NCBI GenBank assembly: GCA_965225935.1
Contig: CBDDCC010000016.1
Coordinates: 62,001 to 126,000 of the forward strand
Length of the DNA: 64,000 nucleotides
Source: CALJXB01 sp965225935
Lineage (GTDB): Bacteria; Pseudomonadota; Alphaproteobacteria; Kiloniellales; JAKSDN01
Direction: 5' to 3'
The notes below the pieces were generated by a model. It had not been told where the DNA came from. It did not search any database and saw only the letters and a list, made by a program, of their open reading frames with translations. Below, piece after piece: positions 1 to 9,339 of the stretch. Every line of letters begins with the position of its first letter. The first letter of the stretch is position 1. A program made the position numbers and the translations under genes.

Positions 1-183
1 GCCAGCCGCGCGGCGCGGGGTGCCCGCCCGTTCCTTGGCTGTGTTCTGGCGCCCGCCGCTTGCTCATCGTCGCAAGCGAGCAAAGAAGGTGCAGCCGGGG
101 GCGGGCCCGGGACACATGGGGCACACGTGGGGCAGAGAACCGCCTGTGTTCGGATTGAAGCTCGGTGTGCGATAGAGTGAGCC
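1..183. other. Upstream region of the liv-type operon
   Basis: No convincing coding frame was found. The stretch contains a GC-rich block near 96-110 (CCGGGGGCGGGCCCGG) that could fold but has no T run. A substrate-binding protein gene would be expected before livH-type permeases; it may lie outside the window. Confidence 0.4.
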
Positions 184-1044
184 ATGGAAGACCCGTCCTA
201 CCTCGTTCGCGAGTTCCTCAACGCCCTGACCCTGTCGTTCATCCTCATCCTGATATCGCTGGGCCTTTCCATCATTTTCGGCCTGATGCGCATCCTCAAC
301 ATGGCGCACGGTGAATTCGTCATCTTGGGAGCTTACGTGGTGGTCTGGGTCACCTCGGTCGGTGGCGGCTTCTGGCTCGGCGTCGTCACGGCCCCGCTCG
401 TCATGGGCCTGTTCGGCCTGCTCTTTCAGAAAGCCCTGCTCAAGTACCTCTATCGCAACTGGACGACGGCGATCCTGGTGACCTGGGGCGCTGGCATGAT
501 AATTCGTCAGGGTTTGCAGCTCGTGATGGGCGCGCGTCCATACGCGGTGGCCAACCCGCTCCCCGGCGCGGAGACCATATTCGGACTGGACTACCCGGCC
601 TATCGGATCGCGATCATCCTGATCGGCGCGGCCATCGTGGTCGCCGTGCTCTGGGTCCACATGCGCACGACCCTCGGCCTGCAAATCCGACTTGCCATGC
701 AAAACAGAGAGATGGCGGCAGCCCTCGGCATCGACACCGACAGGATCAATTCCTTTGCTTTCGCCGTGGGCACGGCGCTTGCCGGGCTCGCCGGCGCGCT
801 CCTCAGCCCCTTGATCCCGGTCGGCCCGTTGACCGGGCTCCACTATTTGGTGGACTGCTTCTTCGTCATCATTCTGGGCGGCGCGAGCCATCTGTTTGGC
901 ACCATCGCCGGCGGCGGTGTGATCGGCGGCGGGGAAAGCCTGTTGCAGTCCGTGTTCAGCCCGGTCACGGCGGAGATCATGATCTACCTGATCGCCATCG
1001 TGATCCTCGCGTTGCGCCCGCAGGGCCTTGTCAAGGAGGCCTGA
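184..1044 (+). CDS. Branched-chain amino acid/urea-type ABC transporter permease (LivH family)
   Basis: A 286-residue polytopic inner-membrane protein of the LivH/UrtB class. It forms, with the next gene, the translocation channel of a HAAT-family ABC importer. The N-terminus carries GLSIIFGLMRILNMAHGEF, the family signature around residues 27-45, and about eight hydrophobic segments follow. The late EAA-like region (residues about 178-205, GIDTDRINSFAFAVGTALAG) is also typical. It ends 6 bases before the livM-type gene, so the two are surely co-transcribed. The amidase at the end of the operon suggests an amide or urea-like substrate rather than a branched-chain amino acid; that is inference. 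Confidence 0.93.
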   Translation: MEDPSYLVREFLNALTLSFILILISLGLSIIFGLMRILNMAHGEFVILGAYVVVWVTSVGGGFWLGVVTAPLVMGLFGLLFQKALLKYLYRNWTTAILVTWGAGMIIRQGLQLVMGARPYAVANPLPGAETIFGLDYPAYRIAIILIGAAIVVAVLWVHMRTTLGLQIRLAMQNREMAAALGIDTDRINSFAFAVGTALAGLAGALLSPLIPVGPLTGLHYLVDCFFVIILGGASHLFGTIAGGGVIGGGESLLQSVFSPVTAEIMIYLIAIVILALRPQGLVKEA

Positions 1045-1050
1045 AGGCGG

Positions 1051-2061
1051 ATGCCGGTACGAACGAGACACCTATTGTGGGGCGGCGCCACGCTGATCTA
1101 TGTAGCCGCCCTGATCGCTGGGCCGAGCCTGCTTGGCGACTTCCACATGGAGCTTGCCGCCACCTATCTCACCTTCTCGCTCGTTGTCCTGGGGCTCGAT
1201 CTGATCTGGGGCTACACCGGTATACTCAACATCGGACATTTCGCCTTTTTCGGCCTCGGGGCATATACCGTCGCGCTGTTGACGACCCACCTGGACAGCC
1301 GCGTCGAAGGTCTTGGTTCGGTCTATCTGCCGCTCTTCGTGCTGGCCGGCTCCCTCGTCTCTGGCATCGCCGGTCTTGCGCTGGCCTATCTCTGCTTCTC
1401 GCTCCAGCTCCAAAAGCTTTTCGTGCTGGTGACCATCGCTTTCGCCATAGTCGCGCAAAAGACCGCCGCGGCGCAGGTCGAGCTGCTTGGCGGCATCAAC
1501 GGAATCATCCTGCCTTACTGGGTTGTTCCTGCCGATCTGAGCGGCTACTTCCGCATGATCCTGGTGATCACGGGAATTGTCTTCGGCGGCTGCTGGCTTA
1601 TCACCATCTCGCCCTTCGGGCGGGTCATGCTCGCGGTCAGGGATTCCGAGGCGCGCGCCGAGACGCTGGGCTACGACACGAAGGCGGTGAAGGTGGTGGT
1701 CTTCGCCGTGGGCTCGGCAATCGCCGGTCTCGGAGGCGGCCTCTATGCCATACTGACAGGGTTCGTTTCGCCCGGCATTCTCGGCTTCGCACTGTCGTTC
1801 GACGCGGTCGTTTGGATGATGTTGGGCGGAATGGGCACGCTCTACGGATCGATCCTGGGCACGCTCAGCGTGAACGCTGCCAAGTTCTATCTGAGCAGCG
1901 CGCTGCTCGAGTACTGGCCGATCGCCGTGGGCGGGCTGTTCGTTCTGGTCGTGCTCTTCCTGCCCCAGGGCCTTGCCGGTCTGATCCGCCGCGCGGTGAT
2001 GCGAGGATCGCCTACCCTGGATCCGGCCCGCGGGAATAGGGCCAAAGAGAGGCCGGGCTGA
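1051..2061 (+). CDS. Branched-chain amino acid/urea-type ABC transporter permease (LivM family)
   Basis: A 336-residue polytopic permease, the partner of the preceding LivH-type protein. The LivM signature WGYTGILNIGHFAFFGLGAY lies near residues 53-72. The conserved loop that contacts the ATPases is visible around GRVMLAVRDSEARAETLGYD (near residues 190-209). The length matches the family. The start ATG at 1051 follows six bases after the upstream stop, which indicates translational coupling. A 160-base gap precedes the ATPase genes. Confidence 0.93.
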   Translation: MPVRTRHLLWGGATLIYVAALIAGPSLLGDFHMELAATYLTFSLVVLGLDLIWGYTGILNIGHFAFFGLGAYTVALLTTHLDSRVEGLGSVYLPLFVLAGSLVSGIAGLALAYLCFSLQLQKLFVLVTIAFAIVAQKTAAAQVELLGGINGIILPYWVVPADLSGYFRMILVITGIVFGGCWLITISPFGRVMLAVRDSEARAETLGYDTKAVKVVVFAVGSAIAGLGGGLYAILTGFVSPGILGFALSFDAVVWMMLGGMGTLYGSILGTLSVNAAKFYLSSALLEYWPIAVGGLFVLVVLFLPQGLAGLIRRAVMRGSPTLDPARGNRAKERPG

Positions 2062-2221
2062 TGGCGTCGGGTCCGGAAAAACGCTCGCTTGCGCAGGCGT
2101 GGCGGCCGCGCGAAGGCGCACGGCCCTCCGCCAGGGCGCGGCCCTGCGCTGCAGCCGAAACCGGAATCTCGACCGGAATTGCGCCTTGCATCCGCTTCTC
2201 TCCATGCCAGGCGCGCGGCTC

Positions 2222-2986
2222 ATGTCGATAGCATCGGAGGGGGCCGGGGTCGGGCTGCTCTCGACCGAATGTCTGAGCAAGCAGTTCGGTGGCTTGTCGG
2301 CCTTGAGCGACCTCAGTTTGTCCGTTCCCCGAGGGCAGGTCAGAGGCATCATCGGCCCCAACGGCGCCGGGAAGTCCACCTTCTTCAACCTTGTCAGCGG
2401 TCATCTCAAGCCGTCGGCCGGCCGGATCTTGTTCGACGGCCGGGACATCACAGGGCTTGCGCCCCATGCGATCGCGCGCAGAGGAATCGCACGCAAGTTC
2501 CAGATCACCCAGGTGTTTCAGAGCTTGAGTGTGTTCCAGAACCTTGCCCTCGGCGCACAGCAGCGGAACGAACCTTCCATCTTTCGGCTGCTCTTGCCTG
2601 TCGAGGTTGGCGAGGCGGTTGCCCAGACCATTCGGCGCGTGCGCCTTGCGCACAAGCGCGACACGCAGGCTTCGGAGCTTTCCCACGGCGAGCAGCAGCG
2701 TCTCGAGCTGGGCATGGTGCTGGCGACCGGCGCTCGGCTGCTGCTACTCGACGAGCCGACGGCTGGGATGAGCGTCGAAGAGCGCGCTGAGATGGCCGAG
2801 GTGATCCGTGGCATCGCAGGGGACGCAACTATCGTCATCACCGAGCACGACTTCGAGTTTATAAAGGAAGTCGTCGACCTGGTAACGGTGCTCAACAACG
2901 GCGCGAAGCTCGCCGATGGCACCGTTGCTCAGATCGAGAACGATCCGGCGGTGCGCGCCTGCTATCTGGGCTCCGACGATGCTTGA
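2222..2986 (+). CDS. ABC transporter ATP-binding protein (LivG family)
   Basis: A 254-residue ATPase. Walker A is GPNGAGKST (near residues 42-50), the signature motif is the variant LSHGEQQRLELG, Walker B is LLLLDEPTAGMS, and the H-loop reads VITEHDFEF. The two-ATPase arrangement (LivG plus LivF) is standard for HAAT importers. I chose ATG 2222 because the family begins shortly before the LSTECLSKQFGG segment; ATG 2204 is also possible, and the frame is open upstream to 2099. The stop overlaps the next gene by eight bases. Confidence 0.92.
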   Translation: MSIASEGAGVGLLSTECLSKQFGGLSALSDLSLSVPRGQVRGIIGPNGAGKSTFFNLVSGHLKPSAGRILFDGRDITGLAPHAIARRGIARKFQITQVFQSLSVFQNLALGAQQRNEPSIFRLLLPVEVGEAVAQTIRRVRLAHKRDTQASELSHGEQQRLELGMVLATGARLLLLDEPTAGMSVEERAEMAEVIRGIAGDATIVITEHDFEFIKEVVDLVTVLNNGAKLADGTVAQIENDPAVRACYLGSDDA

Positions 2987-3674
2987 AGTTCAAGAGGTCG
3001 ACATCTTCTACGGGCAGAGCCAGATCCTCTCCAAAGTCTCGCTGCACGTGAGCGACGGCGAGCTGGTCGGCATTCTCGGGCGGAACGGTATCGGCAAGAC
3101 GACGCTACTCAGATGCATCATGGGAATGCTGCGGCCGCGCGCCGGCGTCATAACGCTGGATGGAAGGCCGCTTTCCGGCCTACCGCCTTATGCGATCGCG
3201 CGCGCAGGGGTGAGCTATGCGCCACAGGACAACCAGCTTTTCCCGGGCCTCACAGTGGAGCAGAACCTGTTCGCGGCGCTGCGCCACCGAAGGCTGTTCG
3301 AAGAGCGCATCGAGCGCATTTTTCGCTTCTTTCCCACTCTGCAGGAACGATTCCGCCAGCGCGCCGGGACCTTGAGCGGCGGACAGCAGAAGTTCCTGAC
3401 CATCGCGCGTGCGCTCATCGTGCATCCGAGGGTCCTGCTGCTCGACGAGCCCTCGGAAGGCATTCAGCCGAGCATCGTCAAGCAGCTAGCGACCGTCATC
3501 AAGACGATCGTCAGAGACGAAGGCTGCGGCCTACTGCTCGTCGAGCAGAACCGCAAGCTGGCCGGGGACCTGGCCGAACGAGCTTACATCATGGACCGGC
3601 AGACGATCGTCGCCGAGGGCGGCATGACAGAGTTGGAGCAGAACGGACTGATTCGTCGTCACATGGCGTTTTGA
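2979..3674 (+). CDS. ABC transporter ATP-binding protein (LivF family)
   Basis: A 231-residue ATPase, the second nucleotide-binding subunit. Visible motifs are GRNGIGKTT (Walker A), LSGGQQKFLTIARAL (signature) and LLLDEPSEGIQPSIV (Walker B plus the LivF-specific continuation). The start at 2979 (MLEVQEVDIFYGQSQIL) overlaps the end of the livG-type gene, so translation is coupled. The GIQP motif is typical of LivF/UrtE proteins. Confidence 0.92.
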   Translation: MLEVQEVDIFYGQSQILSKVSLHVSDGELVGILGRNGIGKTTLLRCIMGMLRPRAGVITLDGRPLSGLPPYAIARAGVSYAPQDNQLFPGLTVEQNLFAALRHRRLFEERIERIFRFFPTLQERFRQRAGTLSGGQQKFLTIARALIVHPRVLLLDEPSEGIQPSIVKQLATVIKTIVRDEGCGLLLVEQNRKLAGDLAERAYIMDRQTIVAEGGMTELEQNGLIRRHMAF

Positions 3675-3832
3675 AACGTCTCACCCTTACGCTGGCGGTG
3701 CGGCGGACGGTCGTGTGGTTCCGTGTCGAAGAGAAACCTATCACCGTTGGAAGCCGGAAGCGTCGCACGGCCTTCAACCGAAGAGTGCGCCGGCCGGCCC
3801 ATCGAGGGCGGCCAAGGAACAGGAGGCAGGAC

Positions 3833-5350
3833 ATGGCTATCACGCCGCCGACACTGGATGAAGTCAGAAGGATCGCCGTCGACTGCGGCATGACGCTCAC
3901 GCCGGACCAGGAAGAGGGCTATCTCGCCTTCCTCGGGCCGGTGTTCCACGACCTCAACCGTCTGCCGGATACGCCAGAGGGCCTGCCGCCGGTCGCCTAT
4001 CCGCGCTCTGGCTGTCGCGTGCCTCCGGCCGAGGAGAACCCGCTGAACGCCTGGTATGTGACCTGCTCGATCAAGGGTGCTCCGCGCGGCAAGCTCAAGG
4101 GCCGCACCGTCGCCCTCAAGGACAACATCATGGTCGCAGGCCTGCCGATGATGAACGGCACGGCGTTGCTGGAAGGCTATGTGCCGGAATGCGACGCGAC
4201 CGTTGTCACCCGGCTGCTCGACGCCGGTGCCGAGATCGTCGGCAAGGCGCACTGCGAGGACTTCTGCATGTCGGGCGGCAGCCATACCTGCGCCGCCGGC
4301 CCGGTCGACAACCCCCACAAGGCCGGTTATTCGGCCGGCGGCTCGTCCTCGGGCAGCGCCGCGCTGGTCGGCGCCGGAGAGGTGGACATGGCGCTCGGCT
4401 GCGACCAGGGCGGATCGATCCGGATGCCCTCCTCGCTCTGCGGCACCTACGGCATGAAGGCGACCTTCGGGCTGGTGCCCTACACCGGAATCCTGGGATG
4501 GGACGCGACCATCGACCACGTCGGCCCGATCACCAACAACGTGCGCGACAACGCTCTCTTGCTCGAGGTCCTTGCCGGCGAGGACCGCTACGACTACCGC
4601 CAGCGCGGCGCTATCGTGCACCGCTACACGCAGGGCATCGAGGACGGTGTCAAAGGCATGAAGATCGGCATCGTCAAGGAAGGCTTCGGCGTGCCGAACA
4701 TCTCGGACAAGCGGGTGGACGCCAAGGTGCGCGCGGCAGCTCGTCGGTTCAAGAAGCTCGGCGCCGAAGTGACGGATGTGTCGCTTCCGGAGCACCTCAA
4801 CCACTACGTCAGCTACTGGCCGATCTTCATCGACGGCGCGATCAACCGCTGCTTCTGGGAGGACGGCGTGACGGTGGGCCAGAAGGGGCTCTATGTGCCT
4901 AGCGTCAGCGAGCGCCTCGCCGGCTGGCGCGGCCGAAGCGACGAGCTTGCCCATACGGTGAGGGCGATTCTGATCCTCGGCACCTACCTGAAGCGGAAGT
5001 ACGGCAACCGCCTCTACGCCAAGGCTGCCAACTACCGCTATCGCTTGCTCGATGCCTACGAGGCGGCGCTCTCCAGCTGCGACCTGCTCATCATGCCGAC
5101 GACGCCGGTCACAGCCGGGCCCCATCCCGACCCGGACGGCCCGCTCGAGGACTACTTCGGTCGGGCCTTCGAGACCGTGTTCAACACGCCGGCGGCGAAC
5201 AACACGGGGCATCCGGCGATGTCGGTCCCCTGCGGTCTGATCGAAGGGCTGCCCGTCGGCATGATGCTGATCGGCCGCCACTACAACGAACCTACCATTT
5301 ACCGCGCGGCCTATGCCTTCGAGCAGTCCCAGGACTGGAAGAGCATGTGA
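3833..5350 (+). CDS. Amidase (amidase signature family)
   Basis: A 505-residue cytoplasmic amidase that hydrolyses a carboxamide to acid plus ammonia. The catalytic triad is complete: Lys96 (ALKDN), cis-Ser171 (GGSSSGSAA) and nucleophile Ser195 (DQGGSIRMPS). The spacing of 75 and 24 residues equals that of the family reference FAAH (K142, S217, S241). Length and the N-terminal helical extension resemble Rhodococcus-type enantioselective amidases. ATG 3833 is preceded by the strong ribosome-binding site AGGAGG. It lies 158 bases after the transporter genes on the same strand, so import and hydrolysis of an amide is the likely joint role. The natural substrate is not readable from the sequence. 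Confidence 0.9.
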   Translation: MAITPPTLDEVRRIAVDCGMTLTPDQEEGYLAFLGPVFHDLNRLPDTPEGLPPVAYPRSGCRVPPAEENPLNAWYVTCSIKGAPRGKLKGRTVALKDNIMVAGLPMMNGTALLEGYVPECDATVVTRLLDAGAEIVGKAHCEDFCMSGGSHTCAAGPVDNPHKAGYSAGGSSSGSAALVGAGEVDMALGCDQGGSIRMPSSLCGTYGMKATFGLVPYTGILGWDATIDHVGPITNNVRDNALLLEVLAGEDRYDYRQRGAIVHRYTQGIEDGVKGMKIGIVKEGFGVPNISDKRVDAKVRAAARRFKKLGAEVTDVSLPEHLNHYVSYWPIFIDGAINRCFWEDGVTVGQKGLYVPSVSERLAGWRGRSDELAHTVRAILILGTYLKRKYGNRLYAKAANYRYRLLDAYEAALSSCDLLIMPTTPVTAGPHPDPDGPLEDYFGRAFETVFNTPAANNTGHPAMSVPCGLIEGLPVGMMLIGRHYNEPTIYRAAYAFEQSQDWKSM

Positions 5351-5830
5351 CGGCCGGTCTCTACGCCGCCCGCCATCCTGGGTGCGGCCGATCGCGGCGA
5401 TCGCGGTGGGCGCTTGAGCGGATCGGCGTTCCCGCGCCATCTTCTATCTCTATGGACGGCTCTCCCGACGCGAGCCGGATTGCTGTGAGCGGTTAGGCCG
5501 GTTGATGTCCGTCGTCAGATGATCTGAGACAGTTGTCGGCCTGCGCTACAAGGGGCTTTGGCTCATCTGGTTTTCTGTTTTGGGCGGGACGATTTTACGG
5601 TGAACCGCTCTTAGGGATTCGCGACTCGGGCGATACTTGATTCGACATTTTGACTGGAGAAGGCGGCCAGCATGTATAAGCAAGCCCTATTCGATGGATC
5701 TTCGCGAGCGGGCTGCCGGCTCTGTTGACGATGAGGGTCTTTCGTGCCAAGAGCTGCGCGCCGAACAGGGGTGACCAGACGACCTGGTTGCGGCTTGTTG
5801 TCGGGCGTTTCAGATGTTCGTTCCTGGGAG
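5351..5830. other. Convergent intergenic region, nothing recognised
   Basis: This 480-base stretch separates the amidase from the convergent PLP-enzyme gene. Short frames here have no recognisable product or ribosome-binding site. No stem-loop with a T run was found. Confidence 0.5.
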
Positions 5831-6979
5831 CTAAGTCACTGTGCGTCCTGCGGCGACCCTCCAACGCTGTGCGATCCGGTCCTGTTTCAAGACGTAGAGC
5901 CAGTCCGCGAGGTTGGCCACGGGGCATGAGTGATTCGGCACGACGTTCAAACGATCGCCGACCCGAATTTTGGCGCCGCCGTGCCTGACGAACCCGTGCT
6001 CCTCGGAGAGCCGTTCGACCAAGAGGCCCGATCCCGCCTCGTCGCCTTCGATCCGCCGTTCGATGGGGATGGCTTGGCCGAAGCCCTGCACGCCTTGGAT
6101 GCCATGGGGGCCGAGATCGGAACTCAAGACCTTGGAGCCGGCATCTATGATGGCGAAAGTGTCGTTCACGCTGACGACCGAGGTCACGACGGAAAGCGCC
6201 ACCTCGGCCAGCGCGGCGACGCCCAATCGGACCGCGGTAAGGTCGTAGAACACGTAGTTGCCGGGGCGGATTTCACTCAGTCCATCGAAGCACTCGCCGG
6301 CAAGTACCGTCGGTGTGCTGCCGACAGAGAGTTCCGGGACCTCTAGGCCGTCGCTCGCCAGCCGGTCCCGGGCCATGAGGAGTTGGCGGCGCTCGCTCTC
6401 GGCGACCTCCCGCACCTCTTCCCGATTTGCCGCGCCGTAGCACTGGCCGGCGTGCGACAAGAGCCCGCGGAGTTCGAGACCGGGTGAAGCGGCTACCTGC
6501 CGCGCCAGCATGGGAAATCTCCCGGAGTCCGCCTTGACGCCGACCCGACCCAGCCCGACATCGATCTTGATGTAGACCCCGATCCCGCGCCGGGTGGCGG
6601 CAGACGCCTCGGCCAAGGCCCCCAGGGTCGCCTCGCTGTCGGCGATGAAGTGCAGCTTGCACCCGGCAGCTCCCGCCGCGTCGATCAGCCGACGGGCCTT
6701 GTTCGGATCGACGAGGGGGTAGGCAACGGTCACCGAGGGAAAGCCGGCTTCGACAAAGACCAAAGCCTCGCTTGCCTTGGACGCCGTGACGCCGCAGGCA
6801 CCCTGGTCGAGCTGGAGCTTGCCCACTTCGATGCATTTGTGGGTCTTGATATGCGGACGCACCTTGAGCCCGTGCTCATTCCCGATGCTTTGGACCCGCG
6901 CGATGTTGTGCAGTAGGCGCTCGTGGTCTACCATGACGGCAGGAGTCTCCAGCATCTGCAGGGCTTCGAGAGGGGGCAT
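5831..6979 (-). CDS. D-threonine aldolase / D-serine dehydratase-like PLP enzyme
   Basis: A 382-residue fold-type III PLP enzyme (alanine racemase N-terminal barrel with the DSD1-like C-terminal domain). The PLP lysine is probably Lys45 in RPHIKTHK, and the SKASEALVFVEAG segment after it is diagnostic. The C-terminal metal-binding motif PNHSCPVANL carries the His and Cys expected for the zinc-dependent DSD1 subfamily. Reaction: cleavage or dehydration of a beta-hydroxy D-amino acid; which one cannot be decided here. I chose the ATG at 6979 because the family alignment begins there; the frame is open further upstream into the peptidase gene. It is the last gene of the minus-strand peptide operon, 35 bases after the C69-like peptidase. 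Confidence 0.85.
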   Translation of the reverse strand: MPPLEALQMLETPAVMVDHERLLHNIARVQSIGNEHGLKVRPHIKTHKCIEVGKLQLDQGACGVTASKASEALVFVEAGFPSVTVAYPLVDPNKARRLIDAAGAAGCKLHFIADSEATLGALAEASAATRRGIGVYIKIDVGLGRVGVKADSGRFPMLARQVAASPGLELRGLLSHAGQCYGAANREEVREVAESERRQLLMARDRLASDGLEVPELSVGSTPTVLAGECFDGLSEIRPGNYVFYDLTAVRLGVAALAEVALSVVTSVVSVNDTFAIIDAGSKVLSSDLGPHGIQGVQGFGQAIPIERRIEGDEAGSGLLVERLSEEHGFVRHGGAKIRVGDRLNVVPNHSCPVANLADWLYVLKQDRIAQRWRVAAGRTVT

Positions 6980-7014
6980 GTGGAACCTCGCCGTTGCGAT
7001 TGCGATCCCTGGCC

Positions 7015-8310
7015 TCAAGCCAGCGGAAAGTCGCCTTCGCGGTTGAAGCGGTTCCACATCTCCCGGTAAGCGACGTGCTCGACGAAGTAGTTGCGGCGCT
7101 CCAGGTCGCCGATCAGACGATCGGTGACTTCTTCCGCGCGGCGCCAGCAATCGTGCACGAACTCGGACTTTGCGCTGCGGCTAGCCTTTTTCATGCCTGG
7201 CGCCTCCGCGAAGAACTCTTGCTCCAGCTCGTCGAATGCCGCCCGGATGGCAGGCTTGAGGGCATGATAGTCGGCCACGGCACGCCGGTGGAGGTGCTCG
7301 TGCTTCCACCAGAGCGACCCTTCGGTGTAAGTGCCGCGGGGCAGCGGACCCGTGTCCGGCATCTCGGCATCGAAAAACAGAGGCTTGAAGACGGAGAGAT
7401 CCGTCGCCGACGTCGCGGTCATCCAGACGCAAACGCCATCGTCGCTCGCATCCGTGATCATGGCGCCAGTGGCGTGCCAGAAGCGTGCCTCGAAGGGGCC
7501 CGCATGCATGCAAATTCGGCTCGGTAGCTCGTCATCGGGAATGCTGTAGGCGTCCGGGTCCTCGCCAACGTCGCGCAGGATGTCGGCAATATCCTTGGTG
7601 GTGATCGCCCCCTTGCGCGCCTCCAGCAGCTCCAGCGCACGGCATTCGCGCTTGAGGGCGGCGACCTCTTCCTCGCGAGCCTCGTCGGCGAATCGCTCCC
7701 GGAAGCTGGGCTTGCCGCCGTTGCCGGCCTCTAGGGAGGACAGATCCCAATCGTCGGCGATCTGGTAACGGTTGGAAATCGCCATGACGTCGTTCACCTT
7801 GCGGGCAGCCCAGTGCTTGCCGGCGCAGTTGACGACGTAGGCTTCGTGACGGTCGGCGATCAGCAAACCGGTGTCGAAGGGGAAGTTTCCCATCATCTGG
7901 CAGTTTCCGCCCTGGCCGAAAGCTTCCACCACGGCGCCCACAGCCTCAACGGCCTCCCGTGCCGTTGCGCCGCGCTCGACGCTCAGCCGGCAGAGATCGA
8001 GGCAGCAGGCTCCGTCCGCCTCGGCCTGCTGGTTGCTGAACGCGGCCTCGTTGCCGACGGCGACACCGTGCTCGTTGCACGCGAGCTCGGCTCCCCAGGC
8101 CCAAAACGAGCGGCCGAGAATGACCTGGTGCGTTACGGCTGCTTGCGGGATCGTGCGATGGGTGATGCGCGCCAAGGCTCCCTCGCCATACTGGCGTCTG
8201 GCGTAGCGCACGACCTGCTCGGCCTCGTTGACCTCGGTATCGGCGCTCTTGGCCAACAAGACCGACCCGCTCTCAGTGCTGTTGCCCAAGGCCACGAACG
8301 TGTCACACAT
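7015..8310 (-). CDS. C69-family (secernin-like) dipeptidase/hydrolase
   Basis: A 431-residue N-terminal-nucleophile hydrolase. The protein begins Met-Cys-Asp-Thr, so Cys2 becomes the catalytic nucleophile after Met removal, as in secernins and peptidase family C69. The following GNSTESGSVLLAKSADTEVN segment is typical of the secernin branch. No signal peptide is seen, so it should act in the cytoplasm. It sits between the peptide importer genes and the PLP enzyme, which suggests intracellular processing of imported small peptides, perhaps with D-residues; the substrate is inference. Confidence 0.85.
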   Translation of the reverse strand: MCDTFVALGNSTESGSVLLAKSADTEVNEAEQVVRYARRQYGEGALARITHRTIPQAAVTHQVILGRSFWAWGAELACNEHGVAVGNEAAFSNQQAEADGACCLDLCRLSVERGATAREAVEAVGAVVEAFGQGGNCQMMGNFPFDTGLLIADRHEAYVVNCAGKHWAARKVNDVMAISNRYQIADDWDLSSLEAGNGGKPSFRERFADEAREEEVAALKRECRALELLEARKGAITTKDIADILRDVGEDPDAYSIPDDELPSRICMHAGPFEARFWHATGAMITDASDDGVCVWMTATSATDLSVFKPLFFDAEMPDTGPLPRGTYTEGSLWWKHEHLHRRAVADYHALKPAIRAAFDELEQEFFAEAPGMKKASRSAKSEFVHDCWRRAEEVTDRLIGDLERRNYFVEHVAYREMWNRFNREGDFPLA

Positions 8311-8334
8311 GGTATCCTCCTCGGCTTTGAGTCT

Positions 8335-9339
8335 TTAAGTGCTGCTGTCGTTTAGGGCGAAGTGACAGCGACTCGTATGGGTTTCGCTGAGGCGCTGTTC
8401 GGGCGGCTCGAGAGTCTGGCAGATCGGCTTTGCATCAGGGCAGCGCGGGTGGAACGGGCAGCCGGGCAGGATCGCCAGCGGGCTCGGGATGTCGCCCTTG
8501 AGGACCGCCTCCCGCCGGCGCCGCTCAGCCACCAGCCGCGGCACCGCGCGCAGCAGGCTCTTGGTGTAGGGATGGCTTGCGGAATCGAAGATCTCGTCGG
8601 TCGTGCCGATCTCCACGATCTTGCCTAGGTACATGACGGCGACCCGCGTCGACATGTGGCGAACCACCGAGAGCTCGTGGGCGATAAACAGCATGGTGAG
8701 CCCCAGCTCGTCGCGCAGGGACTGCAGCAGGTTCAGCACCTGCGCCTGTATCGACACATCGAGGGCCGCCACCGGCTCGTCGAGCACAAGAAACTTCGGA
8801 CGCACGGCTAGGGCTCGCGCGAGGCCGACCCGTTGGCGCTGCCCGCCGCTGAGCGAGATCGGCCGCCGGTCCGCCATGTCCGGGGAGAGGCCCACCATCT
8901 CCAGGAGGCGCGAGACCTCGTGTGCGATCTCCGCCTCGCGACAGACGGCGTGAAACCTAAGGACCTCGCTCAGCGTGCGTGCCACCGTAAAGCGCGGATT
9001 GAGGGAGGAGTAGGGGTCCTGAAAGACCATCTGCATGTTCCGCCTCAGGTCCCGCAACGCCTGCCCGTCCGTCTTGGTCAGGTCTCGTCCCAGAAAGCGG
9101 ATCGACCCGGATTCCGGCCTGTAGAGCCGCAGCAAGGTCCGGCCTAGGGTTGTCTTTCCGCTGCCGCTCTCGCCAACCAGCCCCAGCGTCTCGTGGGCCC
9201 GGATCGCAAAACTGACGCCGTTGACCGCTCGGACCGGCGACGCAGGTTTGCCTTGCAGCGCGCCGAGCAGGCCCCAGCGCTTGCCGAAGGAAACGACCAC
9301 GTCTTCGGCCTCGAGAATGTTCTCCTGCGCTGCGCTCAT
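8335..9339 (-). CDS. Oligopeptide/dipeptide ABC transporter ATPase (OppF/DppF type)
   Basis: A 334-residue ATPase. It shows Walker A GESGSGKTT, signature LSGGQRQRVGLARAL, Walker B FLVLDEPVAALDVS, and the C-terminal peptide-transporter extension with the Cys cluster CPFHPRCPDAKPICQ near residues 290-305 that often binds an Fe-S cluster in this family. The ATG at 9339 overlaps the upstream oppD-type stop as ATGA, so translation is coupled. The frame continues open far upstream, which is only an artefact of GC content. Confidence 0.93.
   Translation of the reverse strand: MSAAQENILEAEDVVVSFGKRWGLLGALQGKPASPVRAVNGVSFAIRAHETLGLVGESGSGKTTLGRTLLRLYRPESGSIRFLGRDLTKTDGQALRDLRRNMQMVFQDPYSSLNPRFTVARTLSEVLRFHAVCREAEIAHEVSRLLEMVGLSPDMADRRPISLSGGQRQRVGLARALAVRPKFLVLDEPVAALDVSIQAQVLNLLQSLRDELGLTMLFIAHELSVVRHMSTRVAVMYLGKIVEIGTTDEIFDSASHPYTKSLLRAVPRLVAERRRREAVLKGDIPSPLAILPGCPFHPRCPDAKPICQTLEPPEQRLSETHTSRCHFALNDSST

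Noticed and set aside
64..2388. Long minus-strand open frames opposite the livH and livM genes
   Set aside because: They mirror the codon pattern of clear permease genes in GC-rich DNA and encode His/Asp/Arg-rich sequences without any family features.
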